64,000 nt of DNA from Fagopyrum homotropicum (Eukaryota; Streptophyta; Magnoliopsida; Caryophyllales; Polygonaceae): NCBI GenBank assembly GCA_033239125.1, contig BSWB01000003.1, positions 32,255,001 through 32,319,000 on the forward strand, given 5' to 3'. Shown piece after piece: positions 63,719-64,000 of the stretch. The notes beneath the pieces were generated by a model. The model had not been told where the DNA came from and made no database searches. It saw nothing but the letters and a program-made list of their open reading frames with translations. The stretch's first letter is position 1. Each line of letters begins with the position of its first letter. Position numbers and translations under genes: made by a program.

Positions 63719-64000
63719 ATGGATTTCGTAAGAAGAGTGTCGGGAAGGATAAAAGAGAAGAAGGGAGAGCAGAATAAGAAAAGAAAGGGCAATCCCTCCA
63801 CCTCTAGGGCACCACCACTCATCTCCTTCACCCCCATCTTCACCTTCACCTCCATCCTCACCTCCTCACCCTAGCATCCCGACCATACATGAGAACCACC
63901 TTGCTGCATTTGAGAGGATCACGGAGAGGACAGTGATTGGTCCTAGGTATTTGTTGTTGGAGGATCTACATCCTCTCAACATAGTTGATGATCTTACATG
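63719..64000 (+). pseudogene. Ath-D env-like / ATHILA ORF-1-like gene, 5' part
   Basis: ATG 63719 opens a basic reading frame (MDFVRRVSGRIKEKKGEQNKK) that runs to a stop near 63872. A different frame, open from 63753 to the window end, encodes a Ser/Pro-rich stretch and then IPTIHENHLAAFERITERTV with IGPRYLLLEDLHPLNIVDDL. That segment aligns with VIHERHQVDYDRIAARPV and the following region in Ath-A. A frameshift around 63790-63820 is therefore likely. Most of the gene, including its conserved core, is beyond the window, so its integrity cannot be judged. Function is unknown. Confidence 0.6.

Larger units (their letters stand above)
55136..64000 (+). mobile_element. Ath-D: Athila element with near-intact gag-pol, 3' end outside the window
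   Basis: It has a complete 5' LTR (TGTTAGCATG to GCGAACA), a tRNA-Asp primer site, and a gag-PR-RT-RNase H-IN frame of about 1956 codons broken by one TGA. A 3' region with post-pol hairpin and palindrome clusters follows, and then the start of an env-like ORF. It lies inside LTR-F; the left flank is TGATC (55131-55135). The right LTR and duplication cannot be seen. Confidence 0.93.

Noticed and set aside
63035..63861. Short ORFs on both strands in the Ath-D spacer
   Set aside because: Their frames simply read the palindromic words; no conserved protein.

Overview
This window looks like intergenic DNA from a flowering plant, probably a eudicot. I found no host gene, rRNA gene or functional tRNA gene. 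Almost every base belongs to LTR retrotransposons stacked inside one another. The evidence is Athila-type Ty3/gypsy polyproteins primed by tRNA-Asp, a SIRE-type Ty1/copia element primed by initiator tRNA-Met, a Tekay-like long solo LTR and a small hAT-type DNA transposon. The base composition and the many in-frame stops in the older layers fit old heterochromatin.

Layout. (1) 1-5932 is the 3' part of an Athila element (Ath-1) that landed in the 5' LTR of a SIRE-like copia element. (2) That copia element runs 5933-39362. Its pol is split by an Athila solo LTR (9905-11638, target duplication AAGAC). Its env-like ORF is split by a 22.5-kb insertion (14841-37363, target duplication AGCCA). (3) The 22.5-kb insertion (Ath-A) is abnormal: its two LTRs face each other in inverted orientation, and its minus-strand polyprotein has lost reverse transcriptase and RNase H. 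(4) Its right LTR is split by a complete 11.2-kb Athila element on the plus strand (Ath-B, 25187-36368). (5) The SIRE element itself sits in the env-like ORF of another Athila (Ath-E, 39363-44445). Ath-E's 3' LTR carries a hAT element with an 8-bp duplication (42253-43167). (6) Ath-E abuts a fragment of a gypsy gag gene (44446-44857), which was also hit by a further Athila LTR (LTR-F, from 44858). LTR-F is broken by a Tekay-like solo LTR (about 45041-48143), by a very young non-autonomous Athila relative (Ath-C, 48432-54661, target duplication AGGCT) and by the last element, Ath-D (55136 to the window end).

How the parts work. The Athila elements share one plan: an LTR starting TGATRRCA or TGTTAGCA, an 18-nt tRNA-Asp primer site, gag-PR-RT-RNase H-IN in one frame, a long 3' region that in Ath-A, Ath-D and Ath-E carries an extra env-like/ORF1-like gene, a polypurine tract and the 3' LTR. 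Ath-D is the most intact coding copy, with one in-frame stop. Ath-C keeps LTRs, primer site and polypurine tract but encodes only one 382-residue protein, so it must rely on proteins from relatives.

Most unusual signal. Each family carries clusters of its own palindromic word with a near-constant centre: AATCGGCCGATT, CCACGGCCGTGG or CCTCGGTCGAGG in Athila subfamilies, and TCAAGGCCTTGA in the copia element. The clusters sit at corresponding places: about 270-330 bp into the LTR just upstream of the TATA box, again near the LTR middle, in an interdomain linker of the coding region, and in the 3' region. Two RNA hairpins with compensatory base changes are also conserved, one just after the pol stop and one just before the polypurine tract.
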